Positions 51,151 through 64,000 of a stretch of 64,000 nucleotides of DNA are shown one piece after another. A program made the position numbers and the translations under genes. How positions within the stretch are numbered: the stretch's first letter is position 1; each line of letters starts with the position of its first letter. Below the pieces are notes generated by a model. The model did not search any database, was not told where the DNA came from, and saw only the letters and a program-made list of their open reading frames with translations. The DNA lies in the NCBI RefSeq assembly GCF_000002995.4, contig NW_025062477.1, positions 9,954,649 to 10,018,648 on the forward strand, written 5' to 3'. Source of the stretch: Brugia malayi (Eukaryota; Nematoda; Chromadorea; Rhabditida; Onchocercidae).

Positions 51151-53485
51151 CTTATCTTTTGCATTGATATTAGCACTCGCTCAGAACTGTTATTCACCAC
51201 TGCATTAATTTCTTTACTGATTTTAAGAATTAGAAATACAAGTGAATTCATAAGAGTAATTGTTGTTAATCTAACTGATAACATATTCTGATCCGTAAAA
51301 TTTAAAAAAGTGGAGATGGAAAAGAGGAATATAAAAAAAAGATGGAAAGAAAAAATGTCAGAAGAGGCAAACAGGATCGATGTGATGTATTGCACTGCAT
51401 GAGAATGAATTGGCATTACAAATCGTCGATTAAATAGACTTCAATTTAAACTGTATTATCCTTACACGCTATATTTACACGGCCTATATTCATCCACAGT
51501 TGCCCGAAAAGAATTACTTGGTCTTTAAGCTCTCTTTCATTTGGCTTTAAACAGCAAATGCAGGTAATATGTCGCGGAGTTTTAATTTTTACTATTTACT
51601 TCTACATTAATCGGAAATTAGCATCATCAGTTTTGTGTTATCAATGAAAAATTGTTGTGTAAGTAAATATTGAATAACAATGATAAAGTTAAAAAAGTCC
51701 GTCCATGAAATCTCGATTTGTTTTTCGGGTGTTTAAAGGAGTTCCATTAAAAAGATTTGCTTTATCTTTTTAATATTAATCTGCTCAATGAAGCAATGAA
51801 AAATAAACGCCACAAATTGGGTTTTGCTGATTCCATAACAAGGCAAATGTTTGCTATTAACAGTGTTAGTTGTTGGAAAAAGAGCCGAAAGTGAAGAGAA
51901 AATATATAAAATGCAATTAAGAAATATAAATACCAAAAAAGTATTTACATATCACTGAATCTTCTATAATATATAGACAAAATGTCTCCTCTCATGTAAT
52001 AATAAAGATGATTGGTCAGCATCATTTCAAAATTATTTATTCATTATGATGAAATTTTTTGTTTGTAGCGAAACCTCTGCTGAAGGATCAGTGCTCTCCA
52101 GTTTTCACTTTTCTTTCTCTTTGCTACTTAAATACCACAATGTAAACAATTTCACTCCTGAAATCATTATGAACTAACAGAATTGATAACTTATCTTGTC
52201 AAACCGACAATTAAATGATAAATATAGGGATCGTTAAACAAATGACAATTTAACTGTCAGTTTTGGAAATTTATTATAGTGTTGACAGTGGCGAGAGAAC
52301 ACGAGAATTCTTGTTACAAAAATGCCAATTTAATGTCAATATAATGTAGAAAAAATATTATTTTTACTGTCAACTTTGATCATTTAACAATTAACTTTCA
52401 AAGTTTTATTTCATTTTCAGCATTTGCAAGTAGTGCTGTATAAAACTCATTAAAGAAAAACAATGAATGCAAAATAAAATGTGTAAGATAGGAAGGAATT
52501 TTTACAACAAAATTAATTAATTTTAAACATTTGTGATTCGGAAATTTTATTATTAGTGATGGTTATCAACGAGCTCAAATTGTTTTATGATTTTCGTTTC
52601 TTTACCATCAGACTTCTAGTCTGTCAGTAACAAAGACAAGAAAGAAAAATAAGTAAATAGTTTTAATCGTATCTACAACTTATCATTCAGTTATGAATAA
52701 GATTTATGAATACATATCTAAGAAGACTAAAGTAAATCGATGAAGTAATGAAACAGTTAATGGTATGTGAATGAAAGAAGAATTGTTACGTTGGTGAGAC
52801 ATACTGCCAATCATAGAAACTCAGTAATCCCAGATTAATATGTCTTAAAGTTGATTAATTTTCAATACAGTTCTACGCTATCATAAATACTCATTAATTA
52901 ATTATCACCATGGTATTTCTGTCATTCACATAGCATTAATCACAGGATTTTCACTTATTTCTATTTTAGGAAACATCTAATGAAGGTGATACATTCTCTC
53001 CATTTCCACTGCTCAATTTCAAAAGAATTTTCATGCTTACTTTGCTGTCAAATTTCCACTCCAGCACCTCATTTTACGCAATCATCCATTAAACGCGAAT
53101 GACTTACGAGCCGAATAATCCTCGCTTGGTTTTATGAGAAAAATGCAATTGTTAGAGATGGAAGAGAGAGGGAAAGTAAACCGGTTTCTTTTTTTCGGAA
53201 TATCTCATTTGCAATGACAGATAGTGCGTATAACAAATAATACGTTAGAGCGATTGCCGATCGTTCACCTCCATTTTCATGATATGATATGGCCTTGTTA
53301 CTCTTCAGCGATCGATTGGTCAGAAGCTACGAAAATCCAATTTCACTCCTTTTTACCTAATTTAGGTCGCTGTTTCCTTATTCAGAATTGGATAAATTGC
53401 TCTCAGTTTATAACAAGTCGTATGCAACCAGGCGCTAGTATTCATATCTAGTCATCAGAATGAATTAAACGAGTATGCTTTACAG
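51151..53485. other. no recognisable gene
   Basis: AT-rich intergenic DNA between the divergent acid phosphatase and STMC6-like genes. Short open stretches (51733-51936 -, 53224-53451 +) show no family resemblance. Promoters for both flanking genes are expected here. Confidence 0.5.
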
Positions 53486-53488
53486 AAT

Positions 53489-54621
53489 ATGTGTCACATT
53501 ACTTTAACCTTTGCATCATTGTTTTTGTTCACTTGCTTAGATGCAAATTCGGTTGAAGCAATAAACGATCTGCAGGAAATTATTACAAAGGTATTCGAAA
53601 GATAATACTAATTTTCAAGTTACACAGTTATTTCCCAAAAATTGCTTAGTTTACATAATATTATTATTGAAACACAAAGTTGGTTTATATGGAATTGTAG
53701 TTTTTCCTTTGCATATTTCATTTCCTTAAATTATCAGGAAGGAGTTATTTAGAGGGTCATAAGATAATTTGATTTTCAAAAGCAAATAAATTGATCAGGA
53801 ATCTATATCGAATTGTCAACTGTATTTTTTTCTTTTTGTTCTTAATACCATAGCTTAGCTCCTAAAAATCTTTTGATACAGTATATTTTAATGAATAAGT
53901 TCATAAATTCAGGATGATGATGTTCACAAATATTTGCATTTTTTGTGGTGTCCACCGAAACTTCTCGGGACAATGTGTCCAGGTAATGATTTTACTACTT
54001 TTCTACTCATAATCTAAAAATTTGCTTTTTCTTTAAAATAAAGAAGAAGAACTCAACATTTCACACTTTACTTGCATTAGTATAAGTATAGTAGAATTAT
54101 GACCGCTTACTGATATATCCATGAGGATTCCTATATGTTTGTGTTTCAATAACAAAATACACAAATTACATTTAAGCAGATAGATTTTTTTGCTAATTCA
54201 TAAACTATTATCGAATACAATATCAATTCTTCATCATATCAGAATTTGTTGTGGGAGATACTACAAATTCTTAGATAAAATATGTCTCATAAGTCTTCCA
54301 AGCAGTTCCAACTTCACTGTTGTTTAATGTCAAACTGTGCTATATTGTTTAACGTACGTAATTTTGATTATCGCTTAGTCAAAGTTTTGCATAAAAAACA
54401 TGTAACTTTTTTTTTATTTTTTTGCAGAGAATTCATTAACTTATTACTATTATTGCTGCGGTGATAACAGAAATAGATGCTGCTATGCAACAAGAACATG
54501 GGTCATTTCAGTTTGCCTAGCGGTGCCGGTGCTCATTTTTACACTTATCCTAATCTACTTCATTAGAAAAATCGTTTGCCCTAAATCGAATCAGTATGTT
54601 GCTGGAGAAAGACAATTATAA
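53489..54621 (+). CDS. small Shisa/STMC6-like six-cysteine membrane protein
   Basis: Exons 53489-53590, 53913-53982, 54428-54621; in frame, 121 residues. A signal peptide (MCHITLTFASLFLFTCLDA) is followed by a short ectodomain with six cysteines: WCPPKLLGTMCP, then YYYCCGDNRNRCCYAT. A transmembrane helix (WVISVCLAVPVLIFTLILIY) comes next, then a short basic and Cys-containing tail ending VAGERQL. The C..C..CC..CC-then-TM layout is that of the STMC6 group (Shisa, WBP1, VOPP1-like adaptors), which act in the secretory or endosomal pathway; the specific role here is unknown. TTTACAG ends at 53485, three bases before the ATG, a likely trans-splice acceptor. AATAAA at 54880-54885. Confidence 0.85.
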
Positions 54622-55963
54622 GAATTGGGACAGCAAAGAGATACTTCTTTCTATAAGAAGAAGTAACTTAGAAACACTCATTTTTTTCTCGGATAAAGGA
54701 TTTGATTTTTCCTGATAGAAAGCACATACTTATATATAGGATTTACTTATATATAGGATTCATTATTAATACTAAAAAAGAAACAAAAATTTTGAAACTA
54801 AATATAAGTTTAATTTTAGTGCAGTTTGTGTTAATTGCTACGGATCTCATCATGGTGCTTCTTTTTGCATTAACTTCTCAATAAATTATTCAACCATATT
54901 ACTCCTACAACATGTTTGATTTAATTCACAACACCTAGTGCACGAATCTTCAGGGCTATTCAGATCTCATCAGTGAACTAGGTAGAACGAAATTTGAAAG
55001 TAATCGAATCCTTAAATATACTTACTTCCAGAACGATTTTCTTTTGTTATTTCAAATAAATGCCATAACGGTTTTCATTTAATATTCTTGTATATTGGTC
55101 GATTCTAGTACGAAAAACACAGGCGATTTTTATATAATTTACTGTAAAGTCAGCACTGTGACTTCGACAATGACACCAAATCTGCATTAGGATGAAGTTT
55201 GAAGTCAGTTGAAGTCATCGGTTCATTCCTATTTTAGTATTGCGAATTTCGACCTTCTCATCACTGCTACTCTTTCGGAATCTGTGGATAACTGGGTCCG
55301 ACTTGTGGTATGTTTAATCGTCATGGTCGCTCGGGAATGAATGTACAGACATTGTGTTTTTCAGAAATTTTAATTTATTTGCGGTTAGACTATTAAAAAT
55401 TTTTATAACTATATGTTGTAAAAAAATATAGAACTGTTAATATTTTTTTACAACAGAGTGGTATATTCGTATAAAATTTCAGTTCAGTGATAAGTATTTC
55501 ATATATGAGCAATAATTTTCTGCAAAGAAATAGTAAAATCAGCCGGAAGATCTTGAAATCAAAAGAGATAACACTAAAAAGTAAAGCAAAATCACTTCAA
55601 CAGTTAAGTTTCTTTTTCTCAACTCTTTTGAACAATTTCAAACTTCATCCCTCAGAAGATTATCAACTCTAATCTGAATGAAAAAAGGTCTTATGAAAAC
55701 ATTCAGTTTTTTAGTTCATGAATATAAATTACTTCAGAATTTGTAGTATTCAATTTCTGAATAATTAAAACTGAAAATTAAACAGCCCCATTGTTCAACT
55801 GTTCAAAATGAAAAGTTATAACGATATGAAAATTTTAATTAAGGAAATCTAATGAAACTGTGTTTCATATAGAGAAAAATGTATTAACAAGAATATGTTT
55901 GGGAAAAGCATTTGAGAAAAACATCCATTCTGTTAACGTACTAACAAGGATATGCAAAGAAAA
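54622..55963. other. intergenic/3' flanks
   Basis: Convergent 3' ends of the STMC6-like gene (+) and MOLO-1-like gene (-). Contains the STMC6-like poly(A) signal; short open stretches at 54702-54884 and 55487-55672 have no support. Confidence 0.5.
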
Positions 55964-58900
55964 TTAGTAAATAAAATCAGTACGTGTTTGTACTTCTTGT
56001 TGCCGTTTTGGATCCAAGAACGATAAATCTGATTCCGTACAACCAGTAGAGCGTTGGCCACTGGAAGTTTCAGCTATTCGCGGTAACAATATGTTACCAC
56101 CTAAATTTGCTTAAGCATATTAATTCGTAATACCCTATAACAACATATTTCCCTAAATGAGAATAGATGTGCAGAGAAGTGAAATGGATCATTTTGTTTG
56201 AAAGATATAAAACAAGCTGATCCAACTCCTTTTCTTTTGTTTGACGTTGCGTAGGATTGATTTATTCATAGTTATGAAATTACATCAAACCTGACTTCAC
56301 CGAAGTACTTCCTTGAATTGGAGGTTCCAGTCGTTTCACTTCTAATATATCTTCTAATGACGAATTACCATTTGTCTTCAAGCATAAGTATATTTCATGG
56401 AAGTTTGTTTCTATCCTTTAAGTTAATCATAGCCTGCTTAATGTCATAGGCAAGTCTAAGTTAAAATACATATATCAATTTAATCTCTTCTGAATTTAAT
56501 CTCTTTAGGATTTCATTCATAATCCAGCGTGATCTCTATGAGTTATAAGCTATATTACTAAGAAATTAAATTTTGTACGAAAAAATTGGATGCTACCTGA
56601 GTTGAGTCGTCGACCTTGCTGTTCTGCAATCGACTTATAGTCAGTGTATCACTGGGAGATATACCGCGTGAAGCAGGAGAATACAGTGGTCGTATCCGAT
56701 GTTTTTTGACCGATGCTGGTGTAGCGGTCTGAGATGAGCTTCGCAGTGACCCGGGGTATATCTCTGCTTTAAAAACAGGCAAATGGGGCGGTGGGAGTGG
56801 AGTCCCTGTAAATTTCCCCATTATTATCATTATTTTATCCATCCATGGGAGTAATTACATTTATTTAAATCATTATTTCATTACTTTTCTCAACGCCATC
56901 TTTTCTAATAGTTTTTGAATTTGCATATCACAGTAAGAATAAAGCTGTTGTTGTTGTTGTTTTTTTTCCCCATAAGAATATGTCTATTGTAAGCTAAAAG
57001 TTTTATAATTTAGTTGTATGGAAATTTGTATGGAAAATTTACCACAATATGGAGTGCTGTAAATAGCATCTCCTGGCGATCCATAAATTCGTTCAAGCGT
57101 AGGAGTTGCAATCAATATTTTTCTAGATCCTCCCATCGTACCTGTTTGGTATATTTCATCTTCATCCTTTATACGTTTTGCACAGCAACAACAAAATCGA
57201 GCCAAGAACAAGGTTAACAATATTGCTAGGATTACGAGTACAATGATAATAGCCAAAAAGAGTCCAATAATAGGCTGAAAAATTAAAACGCTTATAAATT
57301 ACCACATATTGGATGAACTGTTTTTAACATCTTTGGATTGTTTTCATGATACCATAATGACTTGCATGTAAAAATAAATAAGTGTTTAAAACATATTTTA
57401 CACACCTCATTTAATTGACAGAAATGACATACCCTCTGTAAAAACTAAAGCACGAAACTATGAATAGGAAAATACAATTTATCTTATTTTTTTTTTATAT
57501 AAATCCAAAAAAAATAATGAATTTCAAAAGGAAAATCTTGTCATGCCAATTTAATAGCTTATTTTTAATACATACCATCATGAAGATCAGGCTATTCTTC
57601 ACTCACCACTTTTCTGGTCATTTATTTCCGCTTTCAAAATTCACATTAAACGTTGAAAATTATTAGCTTTAAGGGATGACTGACAGGTTCAATAACGAAT
57701 TCGTTGAACGGGTTACCTTTTCAATTCCTCCTCTTCTTATTACTACTGGTTTACACATTAATTCTTTAGATACGTAAGAACAGGTTTTCATCTCAATTCT
57801 GAGTTGATATTCCCTTCTTTATTTGTTTTAAAGAGATTTGATTAAAAACTGGCTTTAAAGCAGTAAATTCTATAATAGAATGTGAAAAACAATTTTAGTA
57901 AACATAGCAAAAATCAAGAAATTTTTAATTTGAAAGATGCATCCCAATGTTTGCTAGTTAATTTCACTAGAATATTTTTTGTCACTATTGTAATTAAACA
58001 GCTAGCAATATTATTTTAAGATAAAATAACACAGTTATATAATTAAGTTGATATCAGTGGTGTCTGTCCTTTAATGAAGACAGTTTCATGGAGTGCTTAG
58101 TTCTATTAGATAACGTTTAATGATTGTATTTCCAGTATGAAGGAGCAATTTTGGTATCTATCTCGGGTCTAGGACTTTTTGAATAATAAATAAAAAAAAT
58201 ATTAGAATAAGATCTAATTTATAAGTAAATTAGTAGTTTAGAAAGTGCTCAAAGGATTATAAGAAATGAAAAATCACTATGTCGGATAAGATTAATTAAA
58301 ATTTAAGATAATCTTACCGTCCAGATTTCAGCTCTTTCCGCTTTCCGTACATCGTTATAATTCGATAAAAAGTACTGCAATGCGAGAGCATCATCCGACG
58401 GCTTGTCTGAAATTATGAACTATAGAAATCAATCATATAAAGAGCTATTATCAAATGATAGTGAAGTCTTATCACATATATAGCAAAGTAGCTCTTGAGG
58501 CAACCACAAGTGTTTGCAAATATTTCTGCAAAGTTGCAGAAAAGATAGTACTTTTGCTTTCTGAAATTACCTTTGACCTAACAACAAAGTATTACTATCT
58601 GCAAACCATCTGAGCTTTCCGTTTTCTTCTCAACCCTTTTCCTCTTTCCTTTCTTGTCACTTGTCGTCAATTATTTTGTATCCGAGAAAGAATGCTAAAT
58701 TATATGCGTGGACGTAAATGTGAATGTGGAGGCTTGAATAGTTATAAACATGTCGGACTAATTAATAGTGGCATATTAAATAATAGAATCTAATCAGTTG
58801 CTTCCAAAATCAATTCTTTCTTACTATTATCGTAATTGTAGTCTTGATTCGCTTAATTTAAAGCAAAATTTAAGATGCCCTGATCAAACAGATTATAACT

Positions 58901-60775
58901 ATTGAAACTACTGAAATTACGTTAGATCCAAGTTTTAGAAAAATATTTGAAAAGCTTACTTTTGATAGCCAGGCTGTGCAGTGTTACTAGATCTTTCGTG
59001 TCCAGAAAAATATAAGAATCGCCACCGTGATATGTCACTAACTGAAAAGAATTCTTTATCTTTTGATCGGAACTAAAAAATTATTACATCGAGAAAATGC
59101 AAAAAACGATTTGCAACTGCGATCCGATAAAAAGTATAGTGATTATCCATGTAATTGTGGTAATTTAATAATATAATATGTGACTGAATTAAGTGACAAT
59201 GTTAATGTTAATATTTTAAATGTTAATAGCTCAAATTATATGCTCTAAATGTTAAATGGGTCATTAGTTAGTTAAAAATTTCAAAGCAACTTTTTTTTTT
59301 CAAAAAGTCACCTGTGCTATTTTACTAACGTAGTTTAATATAAATGGCAGTAGTTTTCAAAATTTAAATTTTTTGTATATAACTGAAACTTTATAACTGA
59401 ATTTATAGCTTCATATAACTGAAGCTGTAAAAAAAACATACTCGAATATTTGTTACTGCTTAACACAGAATAGGAAAATGTGATGCATAAGGAGCACATG
59501 TTGAATTACTCTTGAAAAACTAATTTTGAAATGATGGACAATTGTGACCTGCTTTTTGTCCTTTATATAGATAATAAGAAATCCATTGTCGCAATGTGCA
59601 TTGCCTAACTGTGCGTCATAGAAAATCTTCTTGGCTATTTCATTTAATGGCTCATCGCTATCAGCAACTTTCGTTGAATTTGTAACGAGAAGAACACCGA
59701 TATACCTAAGATATCCACTCGAAACACAGAAATTAACTTTCATAAGTTTTGGCTCAGATTTTGAATCTTCTGGACCAATATATGAAGTTAGAAGAAAAAA
59801 AAACATTGACACTTTGCAAATGATTTTTCAGCATACATTGCAACATACATGGTCGATATCAATATAACGTACTGATATAATTTGTGGGAATCGGTTTTTA
59901 AATGATTTAAAATGTTTCATTTAGACATTTGATTTGAAAAACCAAACTAAAAAAAAAATTTCTTCTATGTAACAGACCAGAACTAGGCTCAAATTTCACT
60001 GCTTGCAAAATAACATAAAGGTCAATTACATGACTTTATCTGAAAAAGAAATTTTTCATATTTTAGTTTGTTTTTTAGAATTCTATTATTTTGTCTTCTA
60101 ATAGCACTGAAGGTAGTAAAATTGAAAAAGAAAGCATTGAATTCTAAAGAGATTTTAGAGAGTAACTAAAATTACGTCATTATAAATCTGATCAGAATTG
60201 ATTAAATCAATTTGATTATGGCCTTCAAATCTGGAAATTTTATTGCAATGTAGGTCACAGAATCCTATAAGCCGGGAAGTTTTCATGCGTGCAAGACACA
60301 AATTCCAAAAGTAGTTAGGAGAATGCAATCGAAGTCGAATAATTTAGACACTTTCATCCCAATTATTAAAACAGATGACTTGACGCCTTTCGTTATTTCT
60401 TTTTTATAGAGCTAATATATTTATGACATAGAATCTTCCAGCTCATAGATTCCAAGTATTTTATTAAATTAGGGGATTAACAAATGAATCGTTTCTACTT
60501 TTTCATTTTAAAAAATATTTTTTGCAAATAAACTTTTCAAAAATTAAAAAAAAATTCAAATGAAACCTGTTGTTTCCATCTGGACGCTCGCATCCACTTT
60601 CGCAGTTACATTTAACCTTTCGCTGAAGGTCATTAAGCAACGAGATAATCTTCTGCTGGGTGTGAAAAGCCAGCGTATCGTCAACATCACATAACAGTGA
60701 AGCACGACTGAAACCGTCGGCCTTACAAATCGTATAATCGTCCAGAATATTGGTCGCAGTAATGTCAAATTTTAA
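55964..60775 (-). CDS. MOLO-1 family (TPM-fold) single-pass membrane protein, 5' exon missing
   Basis: C. elegans MOLO-1 is an auxiliary subunit of levamisole-type acetylcholine receptors with an extracellular TPM (TLP18.3/Psb32-like) domain. Exons: 60775-60567, 59717-59549, 59041-58960, 58406-58318, 57274-57043, 56805-56597, 56375-56291, 56100-55964; all in frame, 403 residues without the first exon. The ectodomain has SLLCDVDDTLAFHTQQKI, KCNCESGCER, GYLRYIGVLLV, KIFYDAQLGNAHCDNGFLII and FLDTKDLVTL, in the MOLO1 order. The transmembrane helix GLFLAIIIVLVILAILLTLF is followed by FCCCCAKR, a palmitoylation-type motif. The cytoplasmic tail is Pro/Ser-rich (TPLPPPHLP) and ends TDFIY. The exon at 56375 uses a weak acceptor (GCTTGAAG). 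A signal-peptide exon is expected upstream of 60775 but I could not place it. Family call is firm; orthology to molo-1 itself is not shown. Confidence 0.82.
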
Positions 60776-61755
60776 CTGCAAATTGGAATTTGTAATACTT
60801 CACCAGGTTTAATTTGACTTAGATTTTTTCACCCCTCGATTACCGTTTATTTTGTTAAAATTTATGTGCGATAATGAAAACCAGAAATATACGCCACTAA
60901 CGGCAATCGTACATCAGTTCTCACAGTCATCATTTACGCATTTCTATTTCATGGGAAAAGAAATTATTATTGACAATACTCAATCAACCAAAAGTGGTGA
61001 TGATATGTTGTTTATGGTAGCTTTAACTGCTCCAGTTTCATCAAACATCTCACTTTTCTGTTTCAGTTAATTCAAAAAGTTAGAAATGTTTCAAAAAAGC
61101 GCTATCTCCTACAATTACTTAGCGCAATATTTTTAAAGATCATAGATGTCTTTCTCGAGCACTTGTCTATCTTAAATTAGTCGAATTATATATTAAAAAA
61201 TATAAGAGCAGAAACGATAAGTAGTGCATGTAACGTGATATTCAATTATAAATAACAATTGATTTCATGCTGCAAATATTCCTAAAAAATTGAAAGACAT
61301 TATTCTCACTACTAATTTCTGAGAGAGATGACTGAATGGCACCATTTAGTTAAAACATTCAAAGTATCTGCTACTGAAATGTCTATTACTTTGAAGTTAT
61401 GCCACTAAGTTTAGCTTTTTTCAGAGTCAGTTAAAATGCCTTGTTCCGGCTCGATTTAGCATACGTTACGGAAGCATCAAAGTGTGATTCTATTATTATT
61501 GCTTTATCACATATTCGAACATAACTGCAACCTATTTTAATTGAAATTTAATTTGATGTAAATGTGAATTTCTGCCAGAAGATACGATAAAAAGAGAAAA
61601 AACTCAACAGACATTCAAAAGGGTAGGCATACCAAATTCCAGCATAAAAACTCCTGGACGAGTCAACAATTTTCACAACACTAACATTCCGCAATAGATC
61701 CAAAACAATTTTTCAGGAAACAAAATTTTAGATTTAACGGAATGTTGATGATGAT
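60776..61755. other. upstream region of the MOLO-1-like gene
   Basis: Should contain the missing first exon of the MOLO-1-like gene. A signal-peptide-like frame starting MSVEFFLFLSYLLAE occurs on the minus strand from 61614, but it reaches a stop without a GT donor, so I do not assign it. Nothing else coding is evident. Confidence 0.4.
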
Positions 61756-62058
61756 ATGATTACAGAAAAACAGAATCATTGCAGCATGTCACTTTATTCA
61801 GCAATTTTAAATAAATATTTAATTTGTATTCTTCTTACTTCACTAAAATATTGCAGAATTCCGAGAATAACAGCAAATGCAATGCTCAGTTTTTTCTCTG
61901 ACAGCTTTTTCTATACCAGAAAAGCTCTTGCTTCAAGATTGGTGAATCAAAATAAACCTAGAATCTCTGAAAAAATACTTTCGGTCCACAATTATAAGCC
62001 ATATAAGGTTGAATTAGGCGAAATTCAGCAGCGAATTCAAAGATATATCCAATCATAG
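61756..62058 (+). CDS. hypothetical small ORF
   Basis: A 100-codon frame opening with ATG and containing MLSFFSDSFFYTRKALASRL and the basic/polar tail VELGEIQQRIQRYIQS. An acceptor-like ATTGCAG at 61851-61857 could make the last 66 codons an exon instead. I recognise no family. The composition is less biased than chance AT-rich ORFs nearby, but there is no other support. Confidence 0.3.
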   Translation: MITEKQNHCSMSLYSAILNKYLICILLTSLKYCRIPRITANAMLSFFSDSFFYTRKALASRLVNQNKPRISEKILSVHNYKPYKVELGEIQQRIQRYIQS

Positions 62059-64000
62059 CAGTAATAAACGATCCTTTCTGTTATTTTAGTAATAACTTTC
62101 GGAAAAGCAAAGAAATCATATTTAGTAGTCAACAAACAATTCAAAATGTTTATTACTGTTATGATTGGATATATAAGTCAAAAAGATAAAATAAAAAGAT
62201 TTAATACAGTACGCTCTCGTGAAAACATTATAGCCTCTCTGGCACCCTTTTTTTAATAAAATGTAAAGAAATTTTCAGTCCATGAAAACATGCTTTACAG
62301 AAAAGCATAAGGAAACGTAATTGAAAATTGTATTTTTAAACTCTCTTTTAATTAGTTTTAACTTTTAAAAAAAAATCAAATTTTAATTAAAATAATTAGG
62401 GTATTTACGCAAAAGTTTTCCTTTCCGAAGTTTAACTGTGGATGCTAACCGGAATGTAAAAAATTATTTATTTTAAAACGAGCTTAATTTTGACTTTTAC
62501 AAATATATACGATAAAGTAGGAACCTGGAATTGAATAAGTGAAAGCAATATGTTAAAATGATATATGAAACTAACATGTAAAAGAAGTAATGTAGTGATG
62601 ATGCTTAAGAAGTGCATCATGGAAATAGTAATTGCAGGGACTTGATCCTCTCACACTGGCCCAGATGATTAACTTTGTGATCGAAGTGCATGAAAGATAC
62701 TGGCCGATATCAATATTTCATTATTCAAAACCATTAATAGATGTGGAAACAAGATTAAGTATGTAAGAGAATATCCAAACATAGTAGGCAGCACTTCAAT
62801 AAGAAATTTTAATTTTGAGAATAAGAACGAACGGCGGTTTTTACCGCAAAGAGAAGTGAACTCGTTTCTTCCATTGCTTTCTTCTATTAGCAATTTTGTG
62901 AGATCTATAAGTAGAAGATATATATGACCATAGTAAAATTAATGATTAAATTCCTTAGTGCAATTAATTATGGTTAGAAACATATTGATTGATGTTAAGC
63001 TTGAAATGAGAATGTAAACACGATCGAACAATGCTACGGAAATCTGTTTCCTATCAGTAACATTGATATCGTTAGGAATGGAATTAAATTAGTGGACAGT
63101 AACTGATTGAAGATAAATGAATGGGTGCTATTCATGATGACATTTCATACTGTTTCAATGACTTTCATCAAATGTAAGAGCGCAAAGATGAAAGGTATTT
63201 GGATCGTCACATGTCGAAAACAAAGGAATTTAGTTGGGTGGGAAATTAGACGAAAAGTAAGAAAAATTTAAATTTATGCAAATTTTAAACATATCCATAG
63301 CCTAACTTTAATGACTGTACTTAGGATATTTACCATCACTTTGCAAAGGAAAGCCCGCAAATTTGAGATAATTTATCGCAAAGCAATTATGACAAATTAA
63401 AGAATGACGAGAGTAAAAAGGGATGGATAGAATTGATGGAAAGGTGCTAAATTCAAGAGGTATTTCATCTTCAGAATATCTTAGTGCTGTCGTTGTCGCG
63501 TGAAAAGTTGTTTCTTTATCAGACTTCTCGTTCCTTTCTTCTTCCTTGTGATACGAGCACAGCACTCCTTCGATAACCTGTTTGCTAGAGGGTGTGCAAC
63601 GGTAGCTGAATGCCTGCTCTCTACTCATAACTTTCTCTTCATACTCTCGCAGTACCAACTCTCGCTACTTTCCCGGTAGATCTCAGCTTACTGGCCACGT
63701 TAAGGACATTTCGGTGTTATTATCCTATTAAAGCTTCTAATTAAGACTTTTCTTCCATTGAATCCGAAAAGTTGTACTGTACAGATATTCCTGAATAAAC
63801 CCGTCCACTGTCAATTCAGAGGTACAAACAGAATTTGGGAAGTAGAGTAACTGACGGATTCATTTTTGACAATGTTAAAGGAAGAAACTTGAGATACACT
63901 ATTTCAGTAGACAATGTGACTGTCACATATTAACATTTTGAAGTTCTCATCTTCCACTGCTACTATTCTTCTAACTGGCACAAAGCGGAAGTTCCCTTAC
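62059..64000. other. no confident gene
   Basis: Contains an open stretch of 116 codons on the minus strand (63658-63308; EEKVMSREQAFSYRCTPSSK) that begins without an ATG after an in-frame stop and has no recognised family. It might be an exon of a gene continuing past the window edge. Otherwise AT-rich and featureless to my reading. Confidence 0.4.

Noticed and set aside
61563..61614. Signal-peptide-like minus frame MSVEFFLFLSYLLAE as first exon of the MOLO-1-like gene
   Set aside because: There is no GT donor between the hydrophobic core and the in-frame stop.

Overview
The window looks like genomic DNA from a nematode, most likely a clade III (spirurid or filarial) parasite. It is strongly AT-rich. 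Genes are split into many short exons (about 30-320 bp) by introns of roughly 50-1200 bp with GT...TTTCAG/TTTTAG boundaries. Several start codons sit just after an isolated TTTTAG/TTTCAG-like acceptor, as expected for spliced-leader trans-splicing. Families with strong nematode representation are present (a MOLO-1 type receptor modulator, repeated-Ly6 surface protein). The species assignment is inference. Exon models were built by hand from splice consensus, reading frame and remembered family conservation; no database search was run.

Layout: 1-5.6 kb, no recognisable gene. 5.65-10.06 kb (+), a secreted-then-membrane protein with Ly6/three-finger-like cysteine modules, a long acidic stalk and a transmembrane helix; one of its introns holds a decayed ORF. 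10-13.3 kb, non-coding with a diverged duplication. 13.3-15.5 kb (-), inositol-1,4,5-trisphosphate 3-kinase (LFE-2/ITPK type), with possible extra 5' exons or a separate small gene at 17.0-17.9 kb. 19.9-23.6 kb (-), a complete ten-exon GOPC (Golgi PDZ coiled-coil) gene. 23.6-32.6 kb, a 9 kb stretch with no recognisable protein gene but one possible structured RNA. 32.6-45.9 kb (-), three genes head to tail: FAM91A1 (16 exons), a C2H2 zinc-finger protein with two BTB domains (10 exons), and a PRELID3/Slowmo mitochondrial lipid-transfer protein (6 exons). 48.1-50.7 kb (-), a secreted histidine acid phosphatase (7 exons) with a roughly 300 bp TATG/TG microsatellite just upstream. 53.5-54.6 kb (+), a small Shisa/STMC6-like six-cysteine membrane protein (3 exons). 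56.0-60.8 kb (-), a MOLO-1 (TPM-fold) single-pass membrane protein, 5' exon not found. 60.8-64 kb, no confident gene.

Functional themes: GOPC and FAM91A1 both belong to Golgi/endosome-Golgi trafficking. IP3 3-kinase belongs to calcium/inositol phosphate signalling. The Ly6-like, STMC6-like and MOLO-1 proteins are surface or secretory-pathway proteins of the kind that modulate receptors. They are neighbours but nothing in the sequence shows that they form one pathway. For GOPC, FAM91A1, the BTB zinc finger, PRELID3, the phosphatase and the STMC6-like gene every exon junction keeps frame, so those models are solid. The Ly6-like gene has one unresolved junction, and the 5' ends of the kinase and MOLO-1 genes are open.
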